Source of the DNA: Runella zeae DSM 19591
Lineage (GTDB): Bacteria > Bacteroidota > Bacteroidia > Cytophagales > Spirosomataceae
Length of the DNA stretch: 64,000 bases
NCBI RefSeq assembly: GCF_000423565.1
Contig: NZ_KE384038.1
Location: 186,001 to 250,000, forward strand
Direction: 5' to 3'
In this document: one piece after another, positions 23,517-32,556 of the stretch
How positions within the stretch are numbered: position 1 is the stretch's first letter
How the letters are laid out: the number at the start of each line of letters is the position of its first letter
Position numbers and translations under genes: made by a program
Notes under the pieces: model-generated
Database searches by the model: none
Seen by the model: only the letters and a program-made list of their open reading frames with translations
What the model was told of the DNA's origin: nothing

Positions 23517-25913
23517 ATGAAGCCAAAACAAATATTGGAGTTAGAGGATTATTGGGGGATTGAGATTTGGGCTGGTAATTATAGGATTGACTCTAACGGA
23601 GAAATAACTAATCTTACTTTAATTGATAAGCAGATTAGTGACCTTGATCCGATAAAAGAGTTAATATACTTGAAAGACCTTCGCTTACTTCATCATAAAA
23701 TTACCGATATTTCTCCGTTGAGGAATTTGACTCGATTAGCTATTCTTGATTTAACTGGTAATCAAATAATTGATGTTAATCCACTAAAAAAATTAGATGA
23801 ATTACAAATACTTTTTTTGACTAATAATCAGATAAGTGATATTAGGCCGTTACGGAATCTAATCGAAAGAGGTATTCAAGTAAAGTATTCGAGTAAAAAT
23901 GACGCGTATTGCATCAACTTCTTCAATAACCCTCTTCCTCCCGCTCTCATCGAAGCCATCCACCAAGGCAATAAAGCCGTCCTAGACTATTTAGACAACC
24001 TCGAAAAAGAAGAATCTAAAGGCACTCGTCCTCTCAACGAAGCGAAAATGGTCATCATCGGCGAGCCAGATGCGGGAAAAACGACGTTGATGAACTACTT
24101 GCTAGGAAAGCCTTTTACTGAAACTAAAACGACACAGGGGATTAGGATAGAACCGTGGGAAATTGCGGACGAGTCAGGAATGCCCTACCGAATTAATATT
24201 TGGGATTTTGGAGGGCAAGAAATTCAAAGTACGGTTCATAAGTTCTTTTTAACCCAAGAAACGTTGTACGTGGTCGTCCTCAATGCCCGTAAAGACGAAC
24301 AGCCCGACAAATATTTAGAACAAATTCGTAGCTATGCGCCCAATTCTCCCGTGATTATCGTCATCAATCGTATGGATGAAAACAACGGAAGTATTGATGA
24401 ATCACGCCTCCGAGCCGAATATAGAACTGAGACGGGCGAAAGTATGATACGGGATGTTTATAAAACTTCCATTCGTAAAGTACACGAACAGAATGACCCA
24501 TTTTTTTTGCCTGCGGTGCGAGCGTTAGAGGCTAGTATCATTCGCGAATTGCTCCTGATGCCAAACATTCGCCAAATTGTCCCCCAAAACTATTTTGAGG
24601 TAAAAAACTATTTAGAAAGCCGCTTTTTCAAAGATGAGCCCTACATTACCTATGAGCGTTATGAAGCCATTTGTCGTGAGAAAAACCTAGAAAAAGAGTC
24701 GGACGAAAGCCTACTGATGATTTTAGATCGACTGGGGACCGTACGTTATTTTGATAAACTAAGCTTAAATCACTTACAAATCCTGAATCCTGAATGGCTG
24801 AGTGACGGGGTGTATCGTATTCTTACTTCCGAATACACTCACCAACGAAATGGGGTCATTTCGGAGAAAGATTTTAATCGAATTTTGTACAAAACCGACG
24901 CTCATACCTTCCAATACCCCAAGCAACATTATGGGTATTTGATTGAAATGATTCGCCGATTTTATTTGGGCTACGTCAATCCCGATACGCACGAAATTTT
25001 TATTCCTCAAGCCTTTCAGAGCGATTATCCCATTGGATTTCAGCCCGAGGATTTTAAAAAAGAGGCATTACATTTCTTTTTTCGGTACGAAACTCACATT
25101 CCAGCAGGAGCTATCAGCAGTTTTATTGCACGCACTTTCGGTCAAGTCCGTGGGCATTTTTACTGGCAAAAAGGCATTGTGATTGAGCGAAACGAAGCCG
25201 ACGAAATCCAAACCGCGTTGGTCATGCAAACGGATACTCGAAACCGCATTGATATTTGGGTACAAGGCACGCATCGTCGGGAGTTTTTTATCGAAATCAG
25301 ACAACTATTTCGGGAGTTTCACGAACGCTATCCTGGACTAAAAGTAGATGAAATGATTGGGCTCGATACTCGTTATGATACGTCTGTCAAGTATCGGGTA
25401 TTGATAGCTCAAAAACACAAAGGCAAAATCGAATACACTGACGAAGAAGGAAATGACTACAACATCGATCGCCTACTCGGGATGTTTGAGACACAGGATG
25501 ATACAAAAAAAGTGATTCAGCAAACATTCAACATTAATGGAAATTACTACGAAATACATGGGGCAAATAAAGTTATTATTCAACAAGCCGGTGAGATTGC
25601 AGAAGAATTTGAAAATATCAAGCGAGAACTAACTGAAGCAAATCAAGCACAAATTCAATCACTAATTGATTTGCTTGCCGAACTCCAGAAAGCAGAAAGT
25701 CTCAAGAAAGCCAAAGGCGTATTGGCTCAATTGAAAGAAACGGCCAAAAACTTACCCAAAATAGCCAGCGAAGAAGCCGTAAAATGGGCAACCAAAACGG
25801 CCTTAGACGGTGTATCGTTTAAAGAAAAGTTTGATTCATTACAACAAAGAATAGTAAATTTGCTCCAAGACAATAGCTTTCAGGACTTTATAAAACCTGA
25901 TAATTGGGGATAA
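23517..25913 (+). CDS. Roco-family protein: leucine-rich repeats, Roc GTPase, COR domain
   Basis: This 798-residue cytoplasmic protein is organised like eukaryotic LRRK2 and bacterial Roco GTPases. Residues about 30-120 are four or five leucine-rich repeats (LTLIDKQISDLDPIKEL and similar). The Roc GTPase follows with P-loop GEPDAGKTT (182-190), switch region IWDFGGQE (about 228-235) and the base-specificity motif NRMD (284-287) in place of NKxD. The COR dimerisation domain covers about 310-640. The tail has a beta-rich NINGNYYEIHGANKVIIQQAG and a coiled coil. The start at 23517 is an ATG; an earlier TTG overlaps the toxin remnant. The LRR-coding and tail DNA look more AT-rich than the GTPase core. 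The AlbA_2 gene starts six bases after its stop, so the two are surely co-translated. The biological role is unknown. Confidence 0.9.
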   Translation: MKPKQILELEDYWGIEIWAGNYRIDSNGEITNLTLIDKQISDLDPIKELIYLKDLRLLHHKITDISPLRNLTRLAILDLTGNQIIDVNPLKKLDELQILFLTNNQISDIRPLRNLIERGIQVKYSSKNDAYCINFFNNPLPPALIEAIHQGNKAVLDYLDNLEKEESKGTRPLNEAKMVIIGEPDAGKTTLMNYLLGKPFTETKTTQGIRIEPWEIADESGMPYRINIWDFGGQEIQSTVHKFFLTQETLYVVVLNARKDEQPDKYLEQIRSYAPNSPVIIVINRMDENNGSIDESRLRAEYRTETGESMIRDVYKTSIRKVHEQNDPFFLPAVRALEASIIRELLLMPNIRQIVPQNYFEVKNYLESRFFKDEPYITYERYEAICREKNLEKESDESLLMILDRLGTVRYFDKLSLNHLQILNPEWLSDGVYRILTSEYTHQRNGVISEKDFNRILYKTDAHTFQYPKQHYGYLIEMIRRFYLGYVNPDTHEIFIPQAFQSDYPIGFQPEDFKKEALHFFFRYETHIPAGAISSFIARTFGQVRGHFYWQKGIVIERNEADEIQTALVMQTDTRNRIDIWVQGTHRREFFIEIRQLFREFHERYPGLKVDEMIGLDTRYDTSVKYRVLIAQKHKGKIEYTDEEGNDYNIDRLLGMFETQDDTKKVIQQTFNINGNYYEIHGANKVIIQQAGEIAEEFENIKRELTEANQAQIQSLIDLLAELQKAESLKKAKGVLAQLKETAKNLPKIASEEAVKWATKTALDGVSFKEKFDSLQQRIVNLLQDNSFQDFIKPDNWG

Positions 25914-25919
25914 ACACGT

Positions 25920-27104
25920 ATGAATTTTCCTATCAGCGAGACCGATTTACGATTAATGCTTCGTACGGGCGAAGACACCTTCACTCAGTTTAAAACCGAA
26001 GTCAAAAACGCCGAAAGTTTAGCGGAAGAAATGGTAGCATTTGCCAACGGAAAAGGTGGCTATATCCTAATCGGTATTGCCGAAGATGCCCACGGAGCTG
26101 GAAAAGTGGTAGGAGTAGAAAACTTAAAATCCCTCAACAATCATATTTCAAACACAGCCTCCGAAAACTGTATTCCTGCACTCTTCCCCCAAAGCCAAAC
26201 TTTGCTTGTTGATGACAAGCCTGTCGTGGTCATTTACATTGAAGAGGGCAACCAAAAGCCCTACCGAACCAAATCGGGCAAGTATCTCATGCGAGCGGGA
26301 GCCGACAAACGTAGCGTATCGCAGGAAGAGTTGTCGAGGATGTTTCAAGCGAGTGGCTCGTATCACATTGAAGAGTTGGCCATTCGAGGCGCTGCCATTG
26401 ATACCGAATTGGACCGAATCAAACTGTATGAATATTTCGAGGCGCAGCACGAAGGGAAATCGGTTTCAGCCCATTTAGAAGAAACCCAACAGCATTTTGA
26501 GACCTTTCTGAATAACTTGGGAATTGCTCAAAAGCAGCAACTCAACCTCGTCGGTTTGTTATTTTTTGGTAAAAATCCGCAACGTTTCCGACCAGTATTG
26601 GAGGTAAAATGTGTTAGTTTTTTTGGTAACGAACTAGGCGATACGACTTATCGTTCGAGCACCGACATTGGTGGCGGATTAGACCGTCAGTTTGATCAAA
26701 GTTTGGCATTTATTATGATCAATTTGCACAAACAACAACCCCAAGGAGCCAGCTTCAACAGTCAAGGTATGCTGGAAATCTCCAAAGTAGCGTTAGAAGA
26801 AGCACTCGTAAATGCGCTTATTCACCGCGATTATGGAAAAACCAGCCCCATCAGGGTATTTGTTTTCCAAAATCGCGTCGAAATTGTTAGTCCTGGCGCC
26901 CTTCCTAATCATCTCACCGTGGAGCAAATAAAAAATGGGAATGCAGTACCCCGCAATCCCATCTTGTTGAGTTATGCTACCAAACTGCTGCCTTACCGTG
27001 GCTTAGGCTCGGGCATCAGCCGAATTTTAAAAGAACACCCTGCTACTGAATTTGTGAATGATGCAGAAGGACAACAATTCAAGGTGGTGATGCAGCGTCC
27101 TTAA
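25920..27104 (+). CDS. Schlafen/AlbA_2 domain protein with GHKL-type C-terminal domain
   Basis: This 394-residue protein has an N-terminal AlbA_2 (Schlafen-like, formerly AAA_4) domain with the signature FKTEVKNAESLAEEMVAFANGKGGYILIGI in two blocks. It is followed by VIYIEEGNQKPYRTKSGKYLMRAGADKRSVS, also split. The C-terminal part has EEALVNALIHRDYGKTSPI and IVSPGALPNHLTVEQI, the marks of the HATPase_c_4 ATP-binding domain common to this architecture. Members are annotated as transcriptional regulators or nucleic-acid-acting proteins, and some AlbA_2 proteins occur in anti-phage systems. The last residues are short, and I see no winged-helix DNA-binding domain, which many relatives carry. It follows the Roco gene by six bases and ends nine bases from a convergent gene. 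Confidence 0.88.
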   Translation: MNFPISETDLRLMLRTGEDTFTQFKTEVKNAESLAEEMVAFANGKGGYILIGIAEDAHGAGKVVGVENLKSLNNHISNTASENCIPALFPQSQTLLVDDKPVVVIYIEEGNQKPYRTKSGKYLMRAGADKRSVSQEELSRMFQASGSYHIEELAIRGAAIDTELDRIKLYEYFEAQHEGKSVSAHLEETQQHFETFLNNLGIAQKQQLNLVGLLFFGKNPQRFRPVLEVKCVSFFGNELGDTTYRSSTDIGGGLDRQFDQSLAFIMINLHKQQPQGASFNSQGMLEISKVALEEALVNALIHRDYGKTSPIRVFVFQNRVEIVSPGALPNHLTVEQIKNGNAVPRNPILLSYATKLLPYRGLGSGISRILKEHPATEFVNDAEGQQFKVVMQRP

Positions 27105-27112
27105 TTACGCCA

Positions 27113-28027
27113 TTACTCCCTCGACAAAAACTTCTCAATCTGCTCGGAAGTCAGGTACACTTTTCCTGAGCGGGTTTTTATGTGTTCGCGGAAGGCATTT
27201 TTGATGGCATCACTCCATTTCATGTCGATTTCGCCGGGAGTGAATTTGTTTTCGCGGAGCATTTTATGACCAAATTCGTCTTGTAATGCAATAAACTCGG
27301 CCTGATTTACCACTTTCTCGGCCAAATGCGCAGGAATAAAAATCACGCCTTCAGGTTTTCCTAATACCAAATCACCTGGCAATACCGATGCCCGACCGAT
27401 GCGAATAGGGCAGTTGATACAGGTCATGGTCATGTCTTTGATGGCCGACGGGTCGTAGCCACGCGTAAAACTTACAAAACCGTCAATAGCACTTAGACCT
27501 TCCAAGTCGCGCACGCCTGCGTCAAACACCACGCCCGTTTTGGATTTGGCATAAATGGAGTTGCCTAGGTTATCGCCAATGAGTGTTCCGTCGATGATTT
27601 TTCCGTAGCCATCAGCCACGTATACATCGTTGATTTGGAGGGCGTCGATAGGCCATGAGTTGGTGTTGCCTTTACGTCCTTCGGCCTTGCCTTTTTCCTT
27701 GATGGGTTTTTCCATGTCGGGACGGGCGGGCATGTATTGCGCCGTCAAGACACGGCCTACCAATGGTTTTTCGGGGTGAATGATTTGAAAATTACCTTCA
27801 AATTGGTTGTTGTAGCCATCTCCCCGCATGATTCCCCATGCTTCTTCGATAGAGACGTTGGCGAGCCTTTTTACAATTTCATCAGGAACTTTGGGACGGC
27901 CGTCAGGAAAACGCTCGCCCTTCCATTCCTGCGTATAAAACATGATAAGCTCTTTGGGGGCTTGAATCTGAGCGAATAAAGGTGAGGTGATAAAGGCTAG
28001 TACAAAAGCCGAGAAAATTTTTTTCAT
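27113..28027 (-). CDS. Exported RraA-family protein (HMG/CHA aldolase fold)
   Basis: This 304-residue protein has a clear signal peptide (MKKIFSAFVLAFITSPLFAQ), so it is periplasmic. Its core is the RraA/HMG-aldolase fold: residues about 136-180 include YVADGYGKIIDGTLIGDNLG and GVVFDAGVRDLEGL, with the metal/substrate Arg173-Asp174 pair. RraA relatives are either RNase E inhibitors or aldolases cleaving 4-hydroxy-2-oxo-acids; an exported copy with the aldolase motif fits an enzyme better than an RNase E regulator. It is longer than typical RraA (about 160 residues), with about 60 extra residues on each side. It is divergent from an exported enolase-superfamily enzyme, and the two share a 218-base promoter region. 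Confidence 0.85.
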   Translation of the reverse strand: MKKIFSAFVLAFITSPLFAQIQAPKELIMFYTQEWKGERFPDGRPKVPDEIVKRLANVSIEEAWGIMRGDGYNNQFEGNFQIIHPEKPLVGRVLTAQYMPARPDMEKPIKEKGKAEGRKGNTNSWPIDALQINDVYVADGYGKIIDGTLIGDNLGNSIYAKSKTGVVFDAGVRDLEGLSAIDGFVSFTRGYDPSAIKDMTMTCINCPIRIGRASVLPGDLVLGKPEGVIFIPAHLAEKVVNQAEFIALQDEFGHKMLRENKFTPGEIDMKWSDAIKNAFREHIKTRSGKVYLTSEQIEKFLSRE

Positions 28028-28245
28028 GATAGATTGAACTTGTTAAGGATTATATAGACAAAAGTCTGACAATTAACTTTTCTACACTTCTATCTTTTTC
28101 CAACGGTGAATTTTGAAATATTTTCAGAAAAAATTGACCTAATCTTGTGCCAAGATAAGATTAATCTTTAAATTATTCTTTTTTACGACACACAACTCGT
28201 TGTCCTAAGTCCCACTTTTCTTTTCATTTTTAATTCTAAACCCCA

Positions 28246-29679
28246 ATGAAAAAACTATTAGACCGATTCAAGTTACCCTCCACCCATGCGAATAGTGAAA
28301 ACAATCGCCGCGACTTTTTGAGAAAAGGTGTTTTGGGAGGATTATCATTAGGACTGATGCTCGACGGCAAGCCTGAGCAAGAAATGGAATTTATTACCCA
28401 AAAAGTAAAACGGGATTCAAAACCTTCAGAACTTAAAATCACTGATTTAAGGATTGCTCACTTGCAAGGTGTACCTTTTAGAAGCCCCATTATTCGGATT
28501 GATACCAACCAAGGATTGGTGGGATGGGGTGAAGTGAGAGATGGGGCAAGCCCCAATTATGCACTCATGCTCAAAAGCCGTTTGTTGGGTCAAAACCCTT
28601 GTAACGTAGAAAAAATATTCAAAGAAATCAAACAATTTGGCGGACATGGTAGGGCTGCTGGTGGCGTATGTGGTGTTGAGATGGCGCTGTGGGATTTGGC
28701 AGGAAAGGCTTATAATGTGCCTGTATATCAGATGCTTGGAGGTAAATATCGGGACGAAGTGCGCCTCTATGCCGATACCCCCGAAATCAGTGACCCTTCT
28801 ACTTTTGCCAAAAAACTAAAAGAAACCCGTTTGGACAAAGGCTATACATTTTTGAAAATGGATTTTGGCATTGGTTTGTTGGCTGATAAACCCGGCATGC
28901 TCATCGGAGCCAATGTGTGGAAACTCAATCAAAGGGATAATAAGACAAAAACAGTAGGAAACTATGGCCTTACCAAGCATCCTTTTACGCGTATTCAGAT
29001 TACGGACAAGGGGCTTGATTATATTGCCGAGTATGTGAGCAAGATTCGGGAAGGAGTAGGGTATAACATTCCGGTTTCTGCCGACCACTTTGGTCACTTT
29101 GATGTAAACACGGCGATTCGTTTGGGTAAAGCCGTCGAAAAATATCAGTTGGCTTGGCTCGAAGATTTGGTGCCTTGGTTTTATACCGACCAGTGGAAGC
29201 AGATTTCGGATGCGATTGATACTCCGACGCTTACGGGTGAAGATATTTTCTTGAAAGAAGAATTTATCAAGTTGATTGATGCCAAAGCGGTGGATTTGAT
29301 TCACCCTGATTTGGCTTCTTCAGGCGGGATTTTGGAAACCAAAAAAATTGGAGACTATGCCGAAGAACACGGGATTCCGATGGCGATGCACTTTGCAGGT
29401 AGCCCTATTTCGTTTATGGCCAATGTACACTGTGCCGCCGCTACCGAAAACTTCGTGGCGCTGGAGCATCACGGCGTAGATGTGCCCGGTTGGGAAGATA
29501 TTGTGACTGGCAATAAACCTCTGGTAGTAAATGGATTTGCGCCAGTGCCCAACAAGCCCGGTTTGGGAGTAGAGCTTAACGAAGAGGTTGCTAAGAAGTT
29601 TTTGATGAAAGACCAGAAATGGTTTGCACCCACCGACGAGTGGAACACCAAAGACTCTTGGGATAGAGATTGGAGCTAG
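28246..29679 (+). CDS. Exported mandelate racemase/muconate lactonizing (enolase superfamily) enzyme
   Basis: This 477-residue protein has a twin-arginine-like signal (NNRRDFLRKGVLGGLSLGLML, in parts) at residues about 21-41. An enolase-superfamily capping domain and TIM barrel follow. Barrel motifs are in order: FLKMDFG (Lys near 204), SADHFGHFD (Asp near 279), WLEDLVPW (Glu306) and GEDIF (Glu332), then HPD and MHFAGSP. These supply the three magnesium ligands and a His-based acid/base pair, as in sugar-acid dehydratases. The reaction is probably dehydration of an aldonate or uronate-derived acid. Export of such an enzyme is unusual. It is followed by a terminator. Confidence 0.87.
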   Translation: MKKLLDRFKLPSTHANSENNRRDFLRKGVLGGLSLGLMLDGKPEQEMEFITQKVKRDSKPSELKITDLRIAHLQGVPFRSPIIRIDTNQGLVGWGEVRDGASPNYALMLKSRLLGQNPCNVEKIFKEIKQFGGHGRAAGGVCGVEMALWDLAGKAYNVPVYQMLGGKYRDEVRLYADTPEISDPSTFAKKLKETRLDKGYTFLKMDFGIGLLADKPGMLIGANVWKLNQRDNKTKTVGNYGLTKHPFTRIQITDKGLDYIAEYVSKIREGVGYNIPVSADHFGHFDVNTAIRLGKAVEKYQLAWLEDLVPWFYTDQWKQISDAIDTPTLTGEDIFLKEEFIKLIDAKAVDLIHPDLASSGGILETKKIGDYAEEHGIPMAMHFAGSPISFMANVHCAAATENFVALEHHGVDVPGWEDIVTGNKPLVVNGFAPVPNKPGLGVELNEEVAKKFLMKDQKWFAPTDEWNTKDSWDRDWS

Positions 29680-29710
29680 TGGGCTTCTTTAGGGCTGAGA
29701 TATAAGTAAG

Positions 29711-29747
29711 GCGTTCGTCGATTCAAAAAATCAACGGGCGCTTTTTT
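29711..29747 (+). terminator. Terminator of the enolase-superfamily gene
   Basis: A 13-base stem with G-U pairs (GCGTTCGTCGATT with AATCAACGGGCGC) runs into TTTTTT about 30 bases after the stop. Confidence 0.7.
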
Positions 29748-29801
29748 ATTTTTCCAACTTTTTGGTATCGTCTGGCGTCTTTAATGAAAATGTACACATA
29801 G

Positions 29802-30218
29802 ATGAAAAGTATACTGTTGTTATTCCTGTTGGTGTTTGTTTTCTCCTGTAAAGAAAAATACCTTGTTCCTGAAGATATCCAACCATTGGTAGGAAAATGG
29901 AGGCTAGTAGCGGTGGAGCCTGTTGGAAAAAACGAATGGCAATATGTGACACAAAATAAGGAATATGAATTTGAAATTCGCTACGACGGAGTCGTGCTTT
30001 GGCCCAATGGCTTACCTGCTTGTTGCGCCCCAAACAAACTTGACATAAACGGTAAAACATTTAAGATAGTGCCTAAATCGCGCCTTCCCGAAAATCCTCA
30101 GTGTGCTTTGGTCAATTGTGTGTATTGTGAAACGTGGTATATGGATTTACAGGATGATGTACTAACAATCAGGTATTGTAATGGAGGAGTAGGGCGAGCA
30201 CGTTATACTAAAATCTAA
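29802..30218 (+). CDS. Cys-rich lipocalin-like lipoprotein, copy 1
   Basis: This 138-residue lipoprotein has its acylation Cys at residue 16 (VFVFSCKEK). The mature part opens with IQPLVGKWRLVAVE, the usual start of small lipocalin-like domains of Bacteroidota. It then has an unusual set of cysteines: LPACCAPNKL, CALVNCVYCETWYM and a final RYC. A paralogue with the same cysteine pattern lies two genes downstream (30771). No function is known. Disulfide formation or metal binding at the cell surface is possible. Confidence 0.7.
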   Translation: MKSILLLFLLVFVFSCKEKYLVPEDIQPLVGKWRLVAVEPVGKNEWQYVTQNKEYEFEIRYDGVVLWPNGLPACCAPNKLDINGKTFKIVPKSRLPENPQCALVNCVYCETWYMDLQDDVLTIRYCNGGVGRARYTKI

Positions 30219-30234
30219 ACTCTAAATAGACCTT

Positions 30235-30717
30235 ATGAAAAATGTTGCTTATGTGCTTATGCTCATTGGGATAAGTTGGGGATGTAGGCCCAAAAATGAC
30301 ATTTCTCCCAAAACTGCTCCTGTAGATAATGCTTTTGGACTAAAATACAAAGACAAAACAATCATTAAAGCAGAAGGTCTCAAGTCAACTTTAGAACTCT
30401 CCGAGCTTGAAGACGGAAGATGTATCGGAAAAAACATAGTGTGTGTTTGGGCAGGAGATATTTGGGTGACTTTAGTATTTGACAATAACAAAGTGGTAAA
30501 GCTTCGATTGGATGGACCTACACTTGATCAATTGACTTCCTTACCAGCTCCGATTCCTATGGAGGCCGCTTATACCAAAGAAGCGAGGGTAGAATTAAAT
30601 AATGTGCCTTATATCGTGCGCTTAGAAAGAGTAGATGTTAAAAATTTGAATGAAGAATGGGCAGGCTCGACTCCTAAAGAAAACTATACAGTTTGGTTGA
30701 AGATTTTTAAAGGTTAA
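30235..30717 (+). CDS. Hypothetical lipoprotein
   Basis: This 160-residue protein has a lipoprotein signal (acylation Cys at residue 17, GISWGCRPK). A beta-rich domain follows, with a Cys pair in DGRCIGKNIVCVWAGDIWV and later strands ending in TVWLKIFKG. I do not recognise a family. It lies 16 bases after the first Cys-rich lipoprotein gene and 53 bases before its paralogue, so the three are probably one operon. Confidence 0.65.
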   Translation: MKNVAYVLMLIGISWGCRPKNDISPKTAPVDNAFGLKYKDKTIIKAEGLKSTLELSELEDGRCIGKNIVCVWAGDIWVTLVFDNNKVVKLRLDGPTLDQLTSLPAPIPMEAAYTKEARVELNNVPYIVRLERVDVKNLNEEWAGSTPKENYTVWLKIFKG

Positions 30718-30770
30718 AAAAGGTGATTGTAGGTATAAAAAATGGTTTAATAGATTAGATAACAAAGACA

Positions 30771-31184
30771 ATGAAGACTTTTCTGGTGTTTTTACTTTCG
30801 GTGGTGTTGCTATCGTGCGGTGATAAAAAACTCGGCCCTGAAGAGATAAGCCCTTTGGTAGGTAAATGGCGACTTGAAGCCGTAGAGGAAGCTACAGGAG
30901 AAAAAAAATGGAAGCCTATCTCTGCTAAAGATGGCTATGTTTTTGAGGTACGTTATGATGGCGTCATACTTGATGCCGGTGGACTTCCAGCCTGTTGTGC
31001 TCCTAGTAGCTTACTTTTCAATGGGCAAAAATTCGTTATCGAACCCAAAGAATCTCTTCCCCAAAATCCTAGCTGTGCGCTGGTACTTTGTATGGCTTGC
31101 GATACATGGGAAATGAACTTACAAAATGATACCCTCATTGTAAGGTATTGCTCCTCTGCTGGTAATCGGTTTGTGCGAGAGTAA
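30771..31184 (+). CDS. Cys-rich lipocalin-like lipoprotein, copy 2
   Basis: This 137-residue paralogue of the gene at 29802 shares the lipoprotein signal (Cys at about residue 16), ISPLVGKWRLEAVE, LPACCAPSSL, CALVLCMACDTWEM and RYC. The middle of the protein and the DNA have diverged, so the duplication is not recent. The constant cysteine spacing implies structural disulfides or a metal site. No function is known. Confidence 0.7.
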   Translation: MKTFLVFLLSVVLLSCGDKKLGPEEISPLVGKWRLEAVEEATGEKKWKPISAKDGYVFEVRYDGVILDAGGLPACCAPSSLLFNGQKFVIEPKESLPQNPSCALVLCMACDTWEMNLQNDTLIVRYCSSAGNRFVRE

Positions 31185-31281
31185 AGAAAATTTGGATTCA
31201 CAACTCAGTTTTTGGGGAGATACACAGTTTTTCGCAATTTTGCGCTTTGGCATTTTCAATATCTAATGCCGAAGTTTGTGT

Positions 31282-32556
31282 ATGAAAATTGGTTTTGTAG
31301 TTTCTTTCTTTGATTTTAGAAATGATGTTAGGCGGGTGATTGCGGAAGTGGCGCAGCAGCATGAGGTAGTGATTTTAGGAAAACCCGAAAACCGCGACGA
31401 AATTTTGCGACATCTCCCACCCAATGTAGATTTTCGGCTTATTGACGAAAAGAAAAGTGGATGGTGGAATGCGCTTTGGCTCAAACTTTATGTGCTTTTT
31501 AAGCAAATACCCAAAAGCCGCCATAACTTCTTTTTGATGGAATTCTACAAATCTTCCTTGATTCCAGACGCGGCCTTGAGAGCAAAAAGTTATCGAATTT
31601 TAGATTGGGTCAAGCGTTTGCCTAAGTTTATTTCGTATGATTTTTATTTGAATCGTCTCCAGTATAAAAAAAATACAGAATTGGCTGGAATCGATCAGTT
31701 TATCTGTTTTACGGCCATCGCTGACGATTTTTTGATGGCACGTTTGGTTCGTGAAAATCATCCCGTTAAAGTATACGTTTATAGCTGGGATCACGCTTGT
31801 AAGCATGTTTGTTTTTCCAAACGAGCCAAATACATCTGTTGGAATGAGCGTATCAAAGAGGATATTTGTGAGCTTCAGCATATTCCTATTTCACAAGTAA
31901 AAGCCGTGGGAGCAAGCCAATTTGCGTATATTGAGGAGTATCGTTGCCAACAAGCCACGCTCCCAAAAACCTATTCCTTCCAGTACCTTTACGTAGGCTG
32001 TGCGATAGGTGCCGCAGACTTAGTACCTGATGAAATCGCCGTAGTGACTTCAATCGCCAAAGTAGCAGCGAGCGTAAGGCCAGATTTGAAGGTAGTAGTA
32101 AGACCCTACCCGGTACAAGGAAATTGGGAACTGTATCATCCTCTTCGGGCTCTTCCAAACGTGGTCATGGATGATGGTTTTAAGACGCTTGATTTGTCAG
32201 TAAAAGATGGACATATTTTAGAAAAGTTTGAGAAAATAACCCAAGCCGAAGCTTTTTTTCACCTAGGAACGACCATGGGTTTGGAGGCTTGCTTTACTCA
32301 AACACCGTCTTTTATCTTAGATTATGGCTATACCAGTAGAGAAGGACTCAGTCTCTATAGTTTTATCCATCAATACCAAAATGACCGACATTTGATAAAT
32401 CTCGCTCCCCAAAATGCGGTAAAATCAGAGGCACATTTAGCCGAAATTCTCCAAAACTTAGAAGCATCATTGTATCAGCAACTCAATCAAAAAGTCCAAT
32501 CTCAGTATCAAATCAAATCTTTTTCGGCTTTTGCTAAAGACTTAGTACACAATTAA
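31282..32556 (+). CDS. Putative glycosyltransferase/surface polysaccharide protein
   Basis: This 424-residue cytoplasmic protein begins MKIGFVVSFFDFRNDVRRVI, a Rossmann-like first strand as in GT-B glycosyltransferases. It continues with VKVYVYSWDHACKHVCFS and YICWNERIKEDICELQHIP, which are typical of CDP-glycerol- or UDP-sugar-transferase-like proteins of capsule and O-antigen clusters. A second Rossmann half follows (VVVRPYPVQGNWELYHPL, TTMGLEACFTQTPSFIL). The ATG at 31282 is chosen over a TTG two codons earlier. No other polysaccharide-synthesis genes are nearby. Its stop overlaps that of the convergent quinone oxidoreductase gene. Confidence 0.6.
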   Translation: MKIGFVVSFFDFRNDVRRVIAEVAQQHEVVILGKPENRDEILRHLPPNVDFRLIDEKKSGWWNALWLKLYVLFKQIPKSRHNFFLMEFYKSSLIPDAALRAKSYRILDWVKRLPKFISYDFYLNRLQYKKNTELAGIDQFICFTAIADDFLMARLVRENHPVKVYVYSWDHACKHVCFSKRAKYICWNERIKEDICELQHIPISQVKAVGASQFAYIEEYRCQQATLPKTYSFQYLYVGCAIGAADLVPDEIAVVTSIAKVAASVRPDLKVVVRPYPVQGNWELYHPLRALPNVVMDDGFKTLDLSVKDGHILEKFEKITQAEAFFHLGTTMGLEACFTQTPSFILDYGYTSREGLSLYSFIHQYQNDRHLINLAPQNAVKSEAHLAEILQNLEASLYQQLNQKVQSQYQIKSFSAFAKDLVHN

